DNA of 64,000 nt from Hyphococcus sp. (GTDB lineage: Bacteria > Pseudomonadota > Alphaproteobacteria > Caulobacterales > Parvularculaceae): NCBI GenBank assembly GCA_021776335.1, contig JAJFGB010000004.1, positions 62,001 through 126,000 on the forward strand, in the 5' to 3' direction. Under the pieces are notes generated by a model that searched no databases, was not told the DNA's origin, and saw only the letters and a list, made by a program, of their open reading frames with translations. A program made the translations under genes and the position numbers. Shown piece after piece: positions 23,904 to 33,532 of this stretch (its first letter is position 1; each line of letters opens with the position of its first letter).

Positions 23904-26819
23904 ATGTTAGATATGAAGAATTCGCGTCTCAAGGGCCGGCTTCTCAGCGCCTCGATGCTATCCGGCATCGCTGCACTGAGCGCTATGCCTGCACAGGCGC
24001 AGGACGGCGATGATACGATTGTCGTATCAGGCACACGCATTCAGCGTAATGACCTGAAAGCGCCAAGCCCTGTCACCACGGTAAGTTCTGAGCAGCTGAT
24101 TTTGACCAACACGGTCAACTCAGAGCAGTTCCTGAATACGCTGCCGCAGGTGGTTCCGTCATTTGACCGAACATCAAACAATCCTGGCGACGGTTCAGCG
24201 CGGGTTTCCTTGCGCGGTCTCGGTACTGCCAGAACGCTGGTTCTCGTTGACGGCGCGCGTTTCGTTGGCCTTGGCCCGAGCTTCGTTGTCGATCTCAACA
24301 ACATTCCGTCGGCTCTGGTTGAGCGGATTGACGTTGTAACCGGCGGCGCTTCTGCTGTTTACGGTTCCGACGCTGTTGCCGGTGTTGTCAACTTCATCCT
24401 GAAGAAAGACTTCGAAGGCGTTCAACTGGATGTGTCGCACGAACTCTCAGCTGCCGGCTGGGATGCGAACACGACCAACGTAGCGATCACGGCAGGCGGC
24501 AACTTTGCCGACGGTCGCGGTAATGCGGTTGTTTTTGCTTCTTACACAAATCGTAAAGAGCTGTTTAACGCCGCTCGCGATTTTGCGATTCCTACATTCT
24601 TTGACCTCGGCGCAGGCGCAACACAGTTTGGCGAAGGCGGATCATCAAACCTTCCTGGTGTTCGCTTCCGCGGCGCGACCTCGTCGAACTTTAACATTGC
24701 TCCTGAAACCATTGACCCGCTTTGCGGCGCAGCCAATGTGAATTCATGCTCCGGCTTCTTTAACGCCGGCGGCGCAGGCGCATCAGGCATCATTCGCGGC
24801 ATGCGTCAAACGGGCACGCAAACCGATCTCTATAACTACTCGCCGCCGCTCTACCTGCAATTGCCGCAGGAGCGCTACAACATGACCGCGCTGGCGTCTT
24901 ATGAAATCAATGATCACATTGAAGCCTATATGCGTGGCGTCTTCTCGCACACGGTTGTCGACAGCCAGCTGGCCCCGACACCAACGGGCGCTATTCCGGT
25001 AACGATCAACATCGACAACCCGGCCATTCCGGCAGCGTTGCTGGCGCTGATCACAGCCGATACCGGCTCTTATACAGGCGGTCCAACGGCCAATATCCGC
25101 TTCCACAAACGCTTTGAGGAAGGCGGCACACGGAACTCCTTGCGGACGACCAATGGCTTCCAGATTCTCACCGGGTTCCGCGGTGATCTTAATGATCAAT
25201 GGTCTTACGACACGTTCCTCAACTTCTCACGGTCGACGGTCTCTCAGATCCAGACCGGCAACGTATCGCAATCAGCAATTGTGGCGGCTGTCCTTTGCGA
25301 CAACGGCCCGACAGCTTCTGCAAACCCCGCCTGTGTTTCAGGCGGCGGAGCAACGCCGTATCTCGATATCTTCGGCGGCCAGGGTGGCTTCGACGCGGCG
25401 TCGACCGCCTTTGTCTCCCGCACCGGTGCACAGTTCGACGAAATCGAGCAGACCCAGTGGGTCGGCACGCTTTCAGGCGATCTCGACGGTCTGCGGTCGC
25501 CTTTCGCTGAAAATGGCGTGGCGCTGGTTGTTGGCGCTGAATATCGCGAACTATTCGCGAGAACAATTCCTGACTCAGTTCTCGGCCCGGATGTTCGCGG
25601 CTTTAACGCCTCGCTTCCGGTTCGCGGTCGCTATGACGTCTATGAAGGCTTCGGCGAAATTCAAATCCCGATCGTTACGGATAAGCCTTTCTTCGACAGC
25701 TTCGTGATCAACGGCGCGTATCGTTACTCCGACTACTCGATTGCAGCAGTCGGCGGCACGCATACATTTGCTGTTGGCGGCGATTGGGCGCCGATTGAGG
25801 AAGTTCGTTTCCGGGCGCAATTCCAGCGCGCGGTTCGTGCGCCGAACATCGCGGAACTGTTCGCGGCGTTTTCGAATGGCTTCCCAACGGCTCAAGACCC
25901 GTGCTCCGGCGGCTTCGGCAGCTTCTCGCCTGCAACGCTTACGTCGACCTGTACGGCGACAGGCGTTCCGGCGGCAAATATCGGGGCTGGCTTCCAGTCT
26001 AACGGTCAGATCCAGATCCTTGGCGGTGGTAATCCAAACCTCTTCCAGGAAACGGGCGATACGCTGACCATCGGTATGGTCTGGCAGCCTTCGGCAATTG
26101 AAGGTCTGACCCTCCAGGTCGACTATTATGATATCTCCATCAAGAACGCGATCACAACGATCCCGCTACAGACCGTTCTTAATGAGTGTCATATCACCAA
26201 CATTGCCAGCCAGTGCGCAATCATCGGCGCAGCGCGTAATCCGGCAACCGGTGAACTCGGCGGCTCGCCGGCGACTTCTCCGCGTCTTGGCGCTGTTAAC
26301 GCAGGCTCCATCGACACCAGCGGTATCGATGTCAACGCCAGCTACTCCATGGACGCTTTTGGCGGCACGCTCGGGTTCCAGTATTACGGTACCTACCTGC
26401 TGACCAACACCTTCCAGTCATCTTCGACTTCTCCAGTCGTTGACTGTGCTGGTTTCTTTGGCCCACAAGTTTGCGTCTCCGGCACCGAGCCGGTGCCGGA
26501 ATACAAGCACACGGCGCAGGTCACCTATCTTCAGGGTCCTCTGACCGCGAGCATACGCTGGCGCGCACTCTCCGGTGTTGATTCAACTGTGACAGGTCTT
26601 TCGGATCTTTCCGATGACATCGGTTTCTTCAACTATATCGATGTCACGACCCAATATGCAGTCAATGAGCATCTCGACCTGACGGTTGGTGTCAAAAACA
26701 TCACCGGCAAGGACGTGCCGATTATTGGCTCGACTGTTAACGAGCAAGGTAACACCTGGCCGGCGACCTACACACCATTTGGTCGTCAGTTGTTCTTCGG
26801 CGCATCGCTCCGCTTCTAG
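23904..26819 (+). CDS. TonB-dependent receptor
   Basis: A 971-residue outer-membrane receptor. A signal peptide ends near MPAQAQD (residue 32-34), followed by a TonB-box-like DDTIVVSGTRI and a plug domain with VSLRGLGTARTLVLVDGAR, SALVERIDVVTGGASAVYGSD and AVAGVVNFILKK. The long barrel ends with FGRQLFFGASLRF, a terminal aromatic typical of barrels. No STN domain is present. An AGAGGGA site lies 8-14 bp before the ATG. It is divergent from the sigma operon and ends at a strong terminator, so it is probably monocistronic. Relatives in this plug class import sugars, peptides or other nutrients. Confidence 0.92.
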   Translation: MLDMKNSRLKGRLLSASMLSGIAALSAMPAQAQDGDDTIVVSGTRIQRNDLKAPSPVTTVSSEQLILTNTVNSEQFLNTLPQVVPSFDRTSNNPGDGSARVSLRGLGTARTLVLVDGARFVGLGPSFVVDLNNIPSALVERIDVVTGGASAVYGSDAVAGVVNFILKKDFEGVQLDVSHELSAAGWDANTTNVAITAGGNFADGRGNAVVFASYTNRKELFNAARDFAIPTFFDLGAGATQFGEGGSSNLPGVRFRGATSSNFNIAPETIDPLCGAANVNSCSGFFNAGGAGASGIIRGMRQTGTQTDLYNYSPPLYLQLPQERYNMTALASYEINDHIEAYMRGVFSHTVVDSQLAPTPTGAIPVTINIDNPAIPAALLALITADTGSYTGGPTANIRFHKRFEEGGTRNSLRTTNGFQILTGFRGDLNDQWSYDTFLNFSRSTVSQIQTGNVSQSAIVAAVLCDNGPTASANPACVSGGGATPYLDIFGGQGGFDAASTAFVSRTGAQFDEIEQTQWVGTLSGDLDGLRSPFAENGVALVVGAEYRELFARTIPDSVLGPDVRGFNASLPVRGRYDVYEGFGEIQIPIVTDKPFFDSFVINGAYRYSDYSIAAVGGTHTFAVGGDWAPIEEVRFRAQFQRAVRAPNIAELFAAFSNGFPTAQDPCSGGFGSFSPATLTSTCTATGVPAANIGAGFQSNGQIQILGGGNPNLFQETGDTLTIGMVWQPSAIEGLTLQVDYYDISIKNAITTIPLQTVLNECHITNIASQCAIIGAARNPATGELGGSPATSPRLGAVNAGSIDTSGIDVNASYSMDAFGGTLGFQYYGTYLLTNTFQSSSTSPVVDCAGFFGPQVCVSGTEPVPEYKHTAQVTYLQGPLTASIRWRALSGVDSTVTGLSDLSDDIGFFNYIDVTTQYAVNEHLDLTVGVKNITGKDVPIIGSTVNEQGNTWPATYTPFGRQLFFGASLRF

Positions 26820-26844
26820 GCGACAAACCGATACAGACTACTGG

Positions 26845-26874
26845 AAACGGCGGGCCTCGGCCCGCCGTTTTCTT
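26845..26874 (+). terminator. Rho-independent terminator of the receptor gene
   Basis: AAACGGCGGGCC and GGCCCGCCGTTT form a perfect 12-bp inverted repeat around TC, followed by TCTTTT. It begins 25 bp after the receptor stop codon. Confidence 0.92.
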
Positions 26875-26903
26875 TTGCGCGAGAATTGCGTAAGCGTGTC
26901 GAC

Positions 26904-27908
26904 ATGGACAGTCAGGATGACAAGCGCCTCGGCGCCAAGGCACATTCTCCCGATCATTGGGAAAATTACTGGAACGGCGCGGGCGATCAGGGCGATGCCC
27001 GAGATGCCGCTGTTACCGGGGCTGGGCGTAGTGAAGCGTTTCAGTCTGCTTGGCGCCTGTTTTTTGATCATATCAATATCGAGCAAAATGACGGCGGCAT
27101 GCGTCTCATGGACCTTGCTTGTGGCGGCGGTGTGGTCACAGACAACGCCATATCCGTTTTGACGACACCGCGACTGGCATGCTCATGCTTGGTGGGCGTT
27201 GACTATTCTTCTTCGGCAGCACGCAGATATTCAGTGAAATTTAGTCGATCAGGCGCTGCACTGGCGGTCGGGGTCGTAGGCGACGCGTTGGCGCTGCCAT
27301 TTGAATCCGGATCTGTTGATGTGGCGGTCAGCCAGTTTGGGCTTGAATATGCGGGCGCCGCCGCCGTCGCTGAGGCGAGCCGCCTGGTGGCTGTAAAGGG
27401 CAGGATTATGTGTCTGACGCATTACCAGTCCGGCGCGATTGATCGTGAATGCCGCGCAAATCTACGCATCGCTGACGCGATTATATCCAGTGATACACTG
27501 GGAATTGCGCGCACGCTTTTCGACAAACCTGAAGCCTCTGGGGCAGAGCAAAAACTAACTCATGTATTGCAGAGTCTGATCGGGCTCGCAGATGAAAGCC
27601 CGGCCTCTGCGGGCAGTCGGTTATTGACGAGGTTGCGGCTGGATTTGACCCGGTTGGCGGCGCGCCGCGCTGCATTCTCGCCCAACGAAGCCATTGGCTG
27701 GATTGATGCAAATGCAGCGGAGATCTCCATGTACAGAGATCGAATGCAGTCAATGACCGGTGCGGCGCTTGAGAAAAAACAGATCAGTGACGTTGTAGAG
27801 CAATGGAAAGCAAACGGTTTGGAGGTTGAAGAACCTGTCGCAATTGAAACGGCGGAAGCGCCCACGCCGTCGGCCTGGCGCCTAAGCGCACGACGCCCTG
27901 AAAATTAA
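26904..27908 (+). CDS. Class I SAM-dependent methyltransferase
   Basis: A 334-residue protein. Motif I is MRLMDLACGGGVVTDNA, followed by LVGVDYSSSAARRY (motif II acid), VGDALALPFESGSVDVAVSQFGLEY (motif post-I to IV), and a central helical region. The last 60 residues carry a coiled helix (LEKKQISDVVEQWKAN). The acceptor is unknown. The ATG at 26904 is preferred to an in-frame TTG at 26886. No clear Shine-Dalgarno is seen. It lies just after the receptor terminator and faces the sulfotransferase gene, so it is a single transcription unit. Confidence 0.82.
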   Translation: MDSQDDKRLGAKAHSPDHWENYWNGAGDQGDARDAAVTGAGRSEAFQSAWRLFFDHINIEQNDGGMRLMDLACGGGVVTDNAISVLTTPRLACSCLVGVDYSSSAARRYSVKFSRSGAALAVGVVGDALALPFESGSVDVAVSQFGLEYAGAAAVAEASRLVAVKGRIMCLTHYQSGAIDRECRANLRIADAIISSDTLGIARTLFDKPEASGAEQKLTHVLQSLIGLADESPASAGSRLLTRLRLDLTRLAARRAAFSPNEAIGWIDANAAEISMYRDRMQSMTGAALEKKQISDVVEQWKANGLEVEEPVAIETAEAPTPSAWRLSARRPEN

Positions 27909-27980
27909 AGGGTGACTGAAAAGAATTCCTGGTCAAGAATCTACGATTACGACAAGGGCCCGTTTAATATGTCGCCTTGT

Positions 27981-29996
27981 TTAATTTTCGGCATCCGAAG
28001 TCAGCGCCCCGGTTTTGAGGTCGACGCCGGCTTGCTGGAGCGAAGATTCAAGTGGCTTCAGAAATTCCAAATAAGGGTCAGTTGAGTTTAAATGCTCTGC
28101 GGAAGGCGGTTTTCGAACCTGAGCCGCGCTAAATGTAATGACGGCGCGTTCTTCCTTGTAATATTCAAGGCAGTTCGCGTCCCATTCAAGTCCGCAAAAA
28201 GCAATTAATCGTCGCAATTCATTTTCGAAATTTACGACTAAGTCCTCATACTGAATGAATGCCATATTTGGGCCCAAAGTATTCGACCAATGGGCGGTAA
28301 TGCGTGAATGCTGGCCGTAATAATGGCCGATATCAACAAGCGAATTTGCGAACTGCCAGGGCCTGGCGAAGTTTCGCCTGAAGATCGAAAAACCAGTTTC
28401 CATCGGATTGCGCCTTATGTGAATGATGCGCGCTTCTGGGAAAACGTGCCGAATAAGACCGACGGAAAGGAAATTATTTGGTTGTTTGTCCGTGACGAAC
28501 GAGGCGTTGCTAATGCCATATTCGCGATACTGATCGAAATATTTATCGCGAATGGCGTCAATAATACCTTGCGGGATCTCGCCGCCATTCCAGCCAGATT
28601 CCTCTGCCCATGCGCCAAATTCCCTATGGGCAAAGGGCATGACGGGTAATTCCCCCGCGCAGGCGACGTCTTTGTGCGCAGCCAGGGCGCTTTCCAGCAA
28701 TGTCGTACCGGATCGCGGCATGCCGACGATGAATATCGGTGTGGGTCGTTTGGCGCGATCAGCGTCTGTCCTGGGCGGGTCATAATCAAAAACACGCACA
28801 AGGCGATCCACCGCCTTTTCATGCATGGCGGCGTCATAACGCGCGTCGGCGTCTGTTTCCGCTACCATCAATTTCAGGCGACTGGCTTCTGCCCATGCGT
28901 CAAATGCCCCGTTGCGAATTTTGTGACGATGCAAAGCATCGCCAGCGGCAAACCAGCATAGCGCTCGTTGTTCGGGTTGCAGGCTTTCATCGCGACCAAG
29001 CGTTTTCAGCTGCTCTGTTTCCTTATCGGTCAGGCGACCGCCCGCCGCTAAGGCCAGCTGACCATAGGCCTCCACATTCTGTGGATCGGCCTCGAGCGCC
29101 TGACGTGAAAGCGTTGCTGCTTCTTCGAAGCGTCCAAGGAAGGTCATAATCCGTCCAAGCCCTGCCTTCGCCTCGGAGTGATTGGGCTCCACAGCCAGTG
29201 CGTGTCGAAAATATTCCTCCGCGGTGTCTAGATCGCGGGCGCTCAGCAAATAACGGCCAAGGGTTGAAAGATGTTCGGCATTTGGCGGGGAGGCGTCAGC
29301 CAAGGGTTTGTAAGCCTCGACCGCGCGCGCGTAAAAGCCCGGTTGAGCATAGGCAAAGGCGAGTGCAACGCGGGCAGCGTCTTCGTCCGGTGAGGCTTCC
29401 AACCACGCTGACGCCGATTCGATGAGCCCATCCCAGTTGCTTGTTTGACGCGCAATATGCGTACGCAAGCGCAGCCCATGCGGATGACCCGGCGCAAATT
29501 TTTCAAAGCTGTCCAGTGCTTCATTGGCCCGTTCGTAGTCACCGGTCTCATAGCAAGCGCCGGCCAAGCGTAATGCGAGCGCCGGGTGATCTGGGTTGAT
29601 CGAAAAAGCTTTGGAGAGCGCATCGGCGGCGCCCGAAAAATCACCTTGTTTGCCGCTCAAATCACCAATTCGGCCCCACACTTCGAACTTTTCCGGCGCG
29701 AGAACAGCGGCTTGCTCTGCTGTCAGGCGTGCTTGCGACAGGTCGCCCCCGCACTCATCCAAAATCGATTTATTAAGAAGAAACCGCCAATTATCGGGCG
29801 AAGCAGTGAGGGCTGCAGCGATCAATTGGCGCGCCTCTTCCAGCTGGCCAGTTTCAGCGAGGCTAACGCCGAGCAGGCTCATCGCGTCAACATCGTTCGG
29901 ATCTGCTGCCAGCAGTTGCCGGCACATTCCAATTGCCGCTTGGTCGTCGCCATTGAGGCGTGCGGCCGAGGCTTGATCCAGTAGGCCGTTCGACAT
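27981..29996 (-). CDS. TPR-repeat sulfotransferase
   Basis: A 671-residue protein with about ten tetratricopeptide repeats over residues 1-380 (for example PNDVDAMSLLGVSLAETGQ and PNHSEAKAGLGRIMTFLGR). A sulfotransferase domain follows with the PAPS 5'-phosphosulfate loop MPRSGTTLL at residues 426-434 and the 3'-phosphate motif IIHIRRNPMETGFSIFRRN. Sulfotransferases transfer sulfate from PAPS to hydroxyls or tyrosines. In many alphaproteobacteria such TPR forms lie next to TonB receptors, and the second receptor is only 1.2 kb away here. The substrate is unknown. Confidence 0.88.
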   Translation of the reverse strand: MSNGLLDQASAARLNGDDQAAIGMCRQLLAADPNDVDAMSLLGVSLAETGQLEEARQLIAAALTASPDNWRFLLNKSILDECGGDLSQARLTAEQAAVLAPEKFEVWGRIGDLSGKQGDFSGAADALSKAFSINPDHPALALRLAGACYETGDYERANEALDSFEKFAPGHPHGLRLRTHIARQTSNWDGLIESASAWLEASPDEDAARVALAFAYAQPGFYARAVEAYKPLADASPPNAEHLSTLGRYLLSARDLDTAEEYFRHALAVEPNHSEAKAGLGRIMTFLGRFEEAATLSRQALEADPQNVEAYGQLALAAGGRLTDKETEQLKTLGRDESLQPEQRALCWFAAGDALHRHKIRNGAFDAWAEASRLKLMVAETDADARYDAAMHEKAVDRLVRVFDYDPPRTDADRAKRPTPIFIVGMPRSGTTLLESALAAHKDVACAGELPVMPFAHREFGAWAEESGWNGGEIPQGIIDAIRDKYFDQYREYGISNASFVTDKQPNNFLSVGLIRHVFPEARIIHIRRNPMETGFSIFRRNFARPWQFANSLVDIGHYYGQHSRITAHWSNTLGPNMAFIQYEDLVVNFENELRRLIAFCGLEWDANCLEYYKEERAVITFSAAQVRKPPSAEHLNSTDPYLEFLKPLESSLQQAGVDLKTGALTSDAEN

Positions 29997-30333
29997 CTAT
30001 TCATCCCCAAGCTTGAAACAATCGGCAGCCCAACATCGCCGAACAAAAAACCTGCTGAAGCGTTTCGCCGCGCATGGGCCGGTTGCATGCACATAGCTTA
30101 TTGGTCCGCGCTGCGTCCAGAAGCCAGAGCGCATCCGGGAGATTTGCTGATCCGCCAGACAGTTTTCGAGAGCATGTCGGATGGTTTTTTCCGTGTTGTG
30201 GTTGAGCGCGAATAACAACGGTTTGCCTATTGATATTGGTCTCAGCTATGGGCGCAGCCGGCTTGTAGAATTTAAAAAATAGATTATATGTTGGTAGAGT
30301 ATCGATAATATAGATTTATGTTGAGGCTGCCAA
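29997..30333. other. 337-bp divergent intergenic region
   Basis: No gene is supported. The right part (30270-30325) is AT-rich and probably contains the oxyR promoter; see the direct repeats at 30279-30323. The left part is GC-rich and shows no clear signals. Confidence 0.5.
30279..30323 (+). promoter_or_regulatory. Direct repeat upstream of oxyR, possible OxyR site
   Basis: ATAGATTATATGTTG (30279-30293) and ATAGATTTATGTTG (30310-30323) lie 31 bp apart, about three helical turns. The first matches the OxyR half-site ATAGnTnnnA exactly; the second differs at one position. The inverted CTAT halves are not seen. Confidence 0.4.
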
Positions 30334-31227
30334 ATGACCCCGCTGCCGACATTACGTCAGCTTCAGTTCTTTTTAGCGCTTGTGCGGAGAGCTTCGTTTT
30401 CCAAGGCGGCCGAGGACTGCTTTGTTTCGCAGTCGACGCTCTCCTCCGCCATCAAAGAACTTGAAGGGTTGCTCGAACAGCAATTAGTGGATCGATCAAC
30501 GCGCAGATTCGCTTTGACTCCAGCTGGCGAGGATATCGCTGCACGCGCTTCTACACTGATTGCATTAGCAGAAGACCTCGCTCGCTCGGCGCGTGACCGG
30601 CAGCCGTTGGAGGGGGATTTTCATCTGGGTGTCATTCCAACTATTGCGCCATTTCTGTTGCCTCGTGCAACGACGTCTCTGCACAAGGCATATCCCAAAC
30701 TCGATCTCTATGTGCGCGAAGATTTGACGGCGGCGCTGGCTGAGCGGTTGAGCGCCGGCCTTCTTGATGCAGCGCTGATTGCCTTTCCCTACGAGATTCC
30801 CGGTATCGATATGATCGAGGTTACTAAGGATTCGTTTTGGTTTGTTTGTGCACGCGATCATCCCTTTGCGCGAAAAAAAACAATCAAAAAGGAAGAGCTG
30901 AAAGACTGTGATTTGCTGCTGTTAGAAGATGGTCATTGTCTGCGAGAGCACGCAATCGATGCATGTAATCTGGTTGATCGCCATGCAGCTGCATCATTCG
31001 GCGGGACCAGCCTGTTTACACTCGTCCAGATGGTGCGATCTGGACTGGGCGCCACCCTGTTGCCAGATATGGCGGTCCGGGAAGGGTTGGCGAAAAACGC
31101 CGGTCTTGTCTCGATACCGTTTGCCAATCCGAGACCCTCCCGCAAAATCGGTATCGCCTGGCGACAAGGGTCCGGACGCGGCGAAGAAGCTGCCGCTATC
31201 GCGCAGGTGCTTTCAGGGCTTTTTTAA
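30334..31227 (+). CDS. oxyR: Hydrogen-peroxide-sensing regulator OxyR
   Basis: A 297-residue LysR-type regulator with an N-terminal winged helix (LRQLQFFLALVRRASFSKAA) and a substrate-binding domain with VIPTIAPFLLP. Both redox cysteines are present: LLEDGHCLREHAIDAC, residues C202 and C211, spaced nine apart as C199/C208 of E. coli OxyR. SLFTLVQMVRSGLGATLLP follows. Oxidation by hydrogen peroxide forms a disulfide and activates catalase and peroxidase genes. No catalase gene is in the window. The upstream ATAG repeats suggest autoregulation. Confidence 0.93.
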   Translation: MTPLPTLRQLQFFLALVRRASFSKAAEDCFVSQSTLSSAIKELEGLLEQQLVDRSTRRFALTPAGEDIAARASTLIALAEDLARSARDRQPLEGDFHLGVIPTIAPFLLPRATTSLHKAYPKLDLYVREDLTAALAERLSAGLLDAALIAFPYEIPGIDMIEVTKDSFWFVCARDHPFARKKTIKKEELKDCDLLLLEDGHCLREHAIDACNLVDRHAAASFGGTSLFTLVQMVRSGLGATLLPDMAVREGLAKNAGLVSIPFANPRPSRKIGIAWRQGSGRGEEAAAIAQVLSGLF

Positions 31228-31253
31228 TCGAGCGGTTTCAACGTCAGGCCGGT

Positions 31254-32363
31254 TCACGCAGGGTGCTTGATATCTGCGATTTTGCCGTTGTCGGAAAGCA
31301 TAATGGCAATTGGCCGGGTTGATTGGAATTGCGTCAGAATAATCATAACAGTCACAGTAATTGGGACGCTGAGAAGGAGGCCGGCAAAGCCCCATAGCGA
31401 TCCCCACACGCCAAGAGAAAACAAAATCACAAGCGGACTGAGATTAAGTGTGCGTCCAATAATGCGCGGCTCAATGCCATTGCTCATTACTTGTTCAGCC
31501 CCCACGAGACTTACAAGTGCTATTAACGACATACGAACGCCGCCGCCGTCAGGCTGCACCAGCGCAAGCAAGACGGGCAGGGTGATCGCGGACACTGCGC
31601 CGAAGATTGGTATGTAGTTCAATACAAAGATCAGGAGTGCCCAAAACCCCGCAAATTGAATGCCAATCGCCAGCATGATTCCATAGCTGATTGTGGCTGT
31701 GACAAGATTTGAGGCTGTCTTTACAGTTATATACTGACGCACCATCACGCCAATATCGCTGATTGTTTCATTGATAACGCGCCGCTCGTGCCGGTCGGCG
31801 CCCAGCAGGCTGATTTTGTTGAAGATGCGACCACGTTCTATCAGTATAAAGACGAGGTACAAAAATACCGTAATAAATGTCAGGAAGTTTGACGTCAGTC
31901 CGCGCAGGCTTCCGGCCGCTTGGGACAGAAGCGGACGAATGAGATCAATTGCCGCTTCTTGAATCTGTTCGACGCCGCCGATCAGTTCAGGAGGCAGAAA
32001 ATCAATTGTTCGGACGAATTTAAGCCCGTCTTCAATGACGCTGCGCAGACTGGCCTCGTAGCTTGGCCATTCGTCGAGCAGGGTTTCAACGTTCGATTTG
32101 ATGATTTCCACAAAGATCACCACGCCTGCGCCAATTATTACGAAAGCGACCACATAGCCCAGCCAGTTTGGCACATGTTTGCCAATAAAGGGCGTCCGGC
32201 GAACGTTCTCCTTCAGCGTGAAAATCAGAAAACATAGAAAACCAGCGACAACCAACGGGATCAGGACGCCGCGCCCGACATAGGCGATCAAACCGATCAA
32301 AACCGTGATCGCTAGGCCGTAAAATGTTCTCGCCAAACCCCTGCGTCTGTCGGTCCCGGACAT
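31254..32363 (-). CDS. AI-2E family transporter (YdiK/PerM-like)
   Basis: A 369-residue membrane protein with seven to eight helices. The family pattern is visible: AITVLIGLIAYVGRGVLIPLV near the start, VFLYLVFILIERGR in the middle, then FVLNYIPIFGAVSAI and LGVWGSLWGFAGLLLSVP near the end. The ATG at 32363 is preceded by an AGGAG site; an upstream Met at 32441 lacks one. Members export autoinducer-2 or other solutes or act as Na+/Li+ antiporters; the substrate is unknown here. It ends 26 bp from oxyR, tail to tail. Confidence 0.88.
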   Translation of the reverse strand: MSGTDRRRGLARTFYGLAITVLIGLIAYVGRGVLIPLVVAGFLCFLIFTLKENVRRTPFIGKHVPNWLGYVVAFVIIGAGVVIFVEIIKSNVETLLDEWPSYEASLRSVIEDGLKFVRTIDFLPPELIGGVEQIQEAAIDLIRPLLSQAAGSLRGLTSNFLTFITVFLYLVFILIERGRIFNKISLLGADRHERRVINETISDIGVMVRQYITVKTASNLVTATISYGIMLAIGIQFAGFWALLIFVLNYIPIFGAVSAITLPVLLALVQPDGGGVRMSLIALVSLVGAEQVMSNGIEPRIIGRTLNLSPLVILFSLGVWGSLWGFAGLLLSVPITVTVMIILTQFQSTRPIAIMLSDNGKIADIKHPA

Positions 32364-32550
32364 GATTTTCTCCTGCGCAATCTCTGGATGGCGGATAGAG
32401 CGATTTGCCGCCTGTCGCCAGTGATGCTGCTGAAACAGCATCGATGAGCCCTCGCTTCCAACCGAGAGAGCCCTTGGTCAGGGACATATAGGTGTGACCA
32501 GTGCCGATCGATCAATAAAGCGACGGTTTGGGACTTCCGGCCTCGTCGAT

Positions 32551-33384
32551 TTAGCTGACGCCCGAAGTATCGTTTTGGGATATGATTGGTTGATCGCGCT
32601 GATTTTTGTTCTTGGAGCGGAACGGAAAGAACATTTGATCGATATAGTTGTCTGGCACAGGGGTATCGGTGCCATAGCGGTTCGGCGCGCAATTTTTGGG
32701 CATATATGCGGTGCCGAAGAGTTTGTCGATTATGGGGAGCTGTCCCGCGAAGTTTTTATCGAGCGACTCCGGTTCATTCGCATGATGCCAGTGATGAAAC
32801 TCCGGTGAGGCTGCAATCCATCGAAACGGGCCGAAAGGGATATTTATGTTTGAATGGACCAGCAGCGCCTGCCATTTATACAAGAATAAGAACGCAACCA
32901 GAGCTTCGTTCGAAAACCCGATGAAAAAAACCGGCGCAAGAGTCGCCATTCTGGTTAAAACCTGATCGATCGGATGAACGCGATGGGCCGCCAGCCAGTC
33001 CATTTCTTCGATGGAGTGGTGAATGGCGTGTATGCGCCATAGAGATGGGTACTGATGAAATAATCGGTGAACCCAGTAAAATCCCAAATCCGCGATTATC
33101 AGAATGATGAATACCTGCAAGGCAAAATGTTGGCCAGCAATAAAGTCACGCCAGGCAGCCGGAAAGTATTCTTGACCCAGGGCAATGCTGGCGACAACGA
33201 TCATGATGCCGCCCGCGCGAATCAAAAGCCCTGAAAAAACTAAATGAGCAATGTCAACGCGCCATAGCCGGCGAAGAATCTTTTGATTTCTTCGTCGTGG
33301 CCACAACCGCTCAAGTGGTATAAAAATCACTGCGATCAGTAGGTATTTTGCAATGTCGAGGTTTTCCAAGGCGGCCTCACGCAT
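32551..33384 (-). CDS. Sterol desaturase / fatty acid hydroxylase family protein
   Basis: A 277-residue membrane protein with the histidine boxes of the family: HRLFH (106-110), HAIHH (119-123) and the C-terminal FHHWHHA. These bind a di-iron centre that hydroxylates or desaturates lipids. Hydrophobic segments lie at about residues 12-25, 45-75 and 88-105. The start lacks a clear ribosome site. It is divergent from the methyltransferase gene at 33533. The substrate is unknown; carotenoid or membrane lipid modification are possible. Confidence 0.87.
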   Translation of the reverse strand: MREAALENLDIAKYLLIAVIFIPLERLWPRRRNQKILRRLWRVDIAHLVFSGLLIRAGGIMIVVASIALGQEYFPAAWRDFIAGQHFALQVFIILIIADLGFYWVHRLFHQYPSLWRIHAIHHSIEEMDWLAAHRVHPIDQVLTRMATLAPVFFIGFSNEALVAFLFLYKWQALLVHSNINIPFGPFRWIAASPEFHHWHHANEPESLDKNFAGQLPIIDKLFGTAYMPKNCAPNRYGTDTPVPDNYIDQMFFPFRSKNKNQRDQPIISQNDTSGVS

Positions 33385-33532
33385 AGAATATCAAATACGC
33401 ATTGGCGGGATTAACCGTTAATTATCAATTACCCTCCAAGATTTGTGTCGTCGCAGAGGGCGGCATTCGCGCCAGTCACACGGGACTGTTCCGTAGGCTG
33501 TATTATAGAAATAACTCAACCGCAGAGAGCGC

